NCBI GenBank assembly: GCA_002102825.1
Contig: DABJ01000029.1
Coordinates: forward strand, 1-15,388
Source of the DNA: Candidatus Gastranaerophilales bacterium HUM_12
GTDB lineage: Bacteria > Cyanobacteriota > Vampirovibrionia > Gastranaerophilales > Gastranaerophilaceae
Direction: 5' to 3'
Length of the DNA stretch: 15,388 nucleotides
Below the pieces are notes generated by a model, which had not been told where the DNA came from, ran no database searches, and was given only the letters and a program-made list of their open reading frames with translations. Each line of letters starts with the position of its first letter. Within the stretch, counting starts at the first letter, position 1. The position numbers were made by a program, and so were the translations under genes. Positions 14,105-15,388 of the stretch are shown here, piece after piece.

Positions 14105-14139
14105 GATTCTTCGGTCGCAATTGCTCTCTCAAAATGACA
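14103..14139. repeat. Remnant of a dispersed palindromic repeat abutting a stop codon
   Basis: The segment begins GAGATTCTTCGG and ends CTCAAAATGACA, with GCAATTGC in the middle. It matches in outline a short dispersed repeat known from many bacterial genomes (ATTCTTCG...CTCAGAATGACA). It overlaps the last two bases of the upstream stop codon. TGTCAT at 14156-14161 forms a short inverted pair with ATGACA at 14134-14139, followed by T-rich sequence, so it may also act as a weak terminator. I recognise the pattern from memory only. Confidence 0.45.
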
Positions 14140-14172
14140 ACATAATAAATAGTCATGTCATATTTATAATTT

Positions 14173-15388
14173 TTATTTTCCATATTCATCGGGGTTGAAC
14201 ATTCTATACTGCAAAGCTTGCATCAAATGTAATTGTGAAATATTTTCTGCACCGTCTAAATCAGCCAAAGTTCTTGCAAGTTTCAAAATTCTGTCATATC
14301 TTCTGCCGGACAATTGATATTTTACAATTGCAATTTTCAATAACTCCTTAGACTTTTCATCAATCTGACAGTATTTTTTTATTAAATCTGACGTTAATTC
14401 AGAATTTGTTAAAATCTTCTCATTTTTATATCGTTCAATTTGAATTTGTCGAGCCTTAATTACCCTTTTACGAATTGTTGCGGAATCTTCCTCTTTCGCA
14501 GTTGAATTCAACAGTTCTTCCGGAGTTAATCTCGGGACATCAATTTGCAAATCAATTCTATCAAGCAAAGGACCTGATAGTTTTGCAAGATATCTGCTAA
14601 TTTGAAAATCTGAACAGGAACACTGTTTTTCTTTATCCCCCAAATAACCGCATGGACAAGGATTCATCGCTCCTAGCAGTATAAATTTTGCAGGATATTT
14701 TATTGAATGTTTTGCTCTTGAAATTACGATTTCACCATCTTCTAACGGTTGTCTTAAAACTTCCAAAACTTGACGAGGGAATTCAACCATTTCATCTAAA
14801 AACAAGACTCCACGGTGAGCCAATGTAATCTCACCCGGTTTTGGGGTTGTACCACCACCAATAACACCGTTTGCAGATGCTGTATGATGAACAACCCTAA
14901 ACGGACGCTTAGTCATTAAAGGCTCATCTTCAGTCAATAATCCGCAAATACTATAAATTTTGGTTAATTCCAAAGCTTCAGACAACTCTAATGGTGGCAT
15001 AATTGATGGGAAACATTTAGCCATAAGAGTTTTCCCAGACCCCGGAGAACCAATCATCAAGATATTATGTCCTCCTGCAGCCGCAATTTCAAGCGCTTTT
15101 TTGGCTTTTTGTTGTCCTTTTACATCTTTGAAATCAAATAATGGAGTTTGCTCAACTTGTTCAGATAAATATCTCCTCACATCAACTATAGTTTGCGGAA
15201 TTCTTGTTTCCACAAAATGATTAACAACATCTGTCAAATGTTCAGCACCAAAAATATTCACATCGTCAATCAATGCAGCCTCTTTAGCATTAGATTTTGG
15301 AACAATGATATTTTTAATCCCAACTTCCTTTAGTCCTAAAACAAGAGGCAAAACTCCGCTAACTCCACGAATCAAGCCATCTAAAGAT
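14173..15388 (-). CDS. comM: ComM/YifB-like Mg-chelatase-family AAA+ ATPase, N-terminus outside the window
   Basis: Partial; the frame stays open to the window edge and reads Ser-Leu-Asp-Gly-Leu-Ile-Arg-Gly-Val-Ser-Gly-Val-Leu-Pro, the end of the N-terminal domain. Roughly the first 170 residues (the S5-like, Lon-protease-like part) are missing. Present are Walker A (GSPGSGKT, with Ser where most have Pro), the HHTAS motif, PGEITLAHRGVLFLDEM (Walker B), LEVLRQPLEDGEIVISRA, AMNPCPCGY with a Cys-rich loop (CSCSDF), SGPLLDRIDLQIDV, and the C-terminal helical domain with LSGRRYDRILKLARTLADL. ComM is a hexameric branch-migration helicase for DNA uptake in naturally transformable bacteria. Whether this organism takes up DNA is not shown here. 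A start at the TTG near 15375 would truncate the conserved domain and is not real. Stop at 14173-14175. Confidence 0.93.
   Translation of the reverse strand, partial: SLDGLIRGVSGVLPLVLGLKEVGIKNIIVPKSNAKEAALIDDVNIFGAEHLTDVVNHFVETRIPQTIVDVRRYLSEQVEQTPLFDFKDVKGQQKAKKALEIAAAGGHNILMIGSPGSGKTLMAKCFPSIMPPLELSEALELTKIYSICGLLTEDEPLMTKRPFRVVHHTASANGVIGGGTTPKPGEITLAHRGVLFLDEMVEFPRQVLEVLRQPLEDGEIVISRAKHSIKYPAKFILLGAMNPCPCGYLGDKEKQCSCSDFQISRYLAKLSGPLLDRIDLQIDVPRLTPEELLNSTAKEEDSATIRKRVIKARQIQIERYKNEKILTNSELTSDLIKKYCQIDEKSKELLKIAIVKYQLSGRRYDRILKLARTLADLDGAENISQLHLMQALQYRMFNPDEYGK

Noticed and set aside
14134..14172. Strong terminator between the PH-like protein gene and comM
   Set aside because: ATGACA/TGTCAT gives only six pairs with a 16-nt loop and no proper T-run; kept only as a possible weak element in the repeat entry.
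1..15388. CRISPR arrays, tRNA, rRNA
   Set aside because: No regularly spaced repeats and no cloverleaf or rRNA-like sequence were seen on either strand.

Overview
This is an AT-rich (low-GC) bacterial chromosomal window that uses the standard code. It carries housekeeping genes: priA, ftsY, pabBA, cysS, a SpoIID/LytB-domain gene, murJ and a comM-type gene. The compact layout, the fused PabB-PabC protein, SpoIID next to MurJ, and a MurJ that appears to match the cyanobacterial version around its first periplasmic loop suggest a non-photosynthetic relative of Cyanobacteria (Gastranaerophilales/Vampirovibrionia-like gut bacterium). This assignment is an inference from remembered family sequences; no database was searched.

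Layout. Positions 1-30 hold the end of a hairpin terminator. An LprI-like membrane-anchored protein (41-520, minus) diverges from a PC4-domain gene (692-931), which is followed on the plus strand by priA and ftsY. The pabB-pabC fusion and pabA (6721-4500) converge on ftsY. Between ftsY and pabA there is an apparent type I toxin-antitoxin module: a 24-residue hydrophobic peptide gene with a near-perfect Shine-Dalgarno on the minus strand, and a convergent structured antisense RNA with its own promoter on the plus strand.

Next, an MpaA-like zinc carboxypeptidase gene (6805-7899) carries an in-frame DUF559 nuclease domain bounded by mirrored palindromes. A small unknown protein (8309-7896, minus) diverges from cysS (8447-9820), which ends in a clear terminator. 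A SpoIID/LytB-domain protein overlaps murJ by 8 nt, and two small membrane proteins follow. The window closes inside a comM/yifB-like Mg-chelatase ATPase gene (minus) whose N-terminus lies outside.

How the genes fit together. The region mixes replication restart (PriA), membrane protein targeting (FtsY), folate precursor synthesis (PabA and PabB-PabC), tRNA charging (CysS), and murein export and processing (MurJ, SpoIID, MpaA-like). Four genes (ftsY, pabB, mpaA-like, spoIID) have a promoter -10 element exactly six bases before the start codon and no Shine-Dalgarno, which suggests leaderless transcripts. The main points of interest are the toxin-antitoxin candidate, the nuclease cassette inside a peptidase gene, and the leaderless starts.
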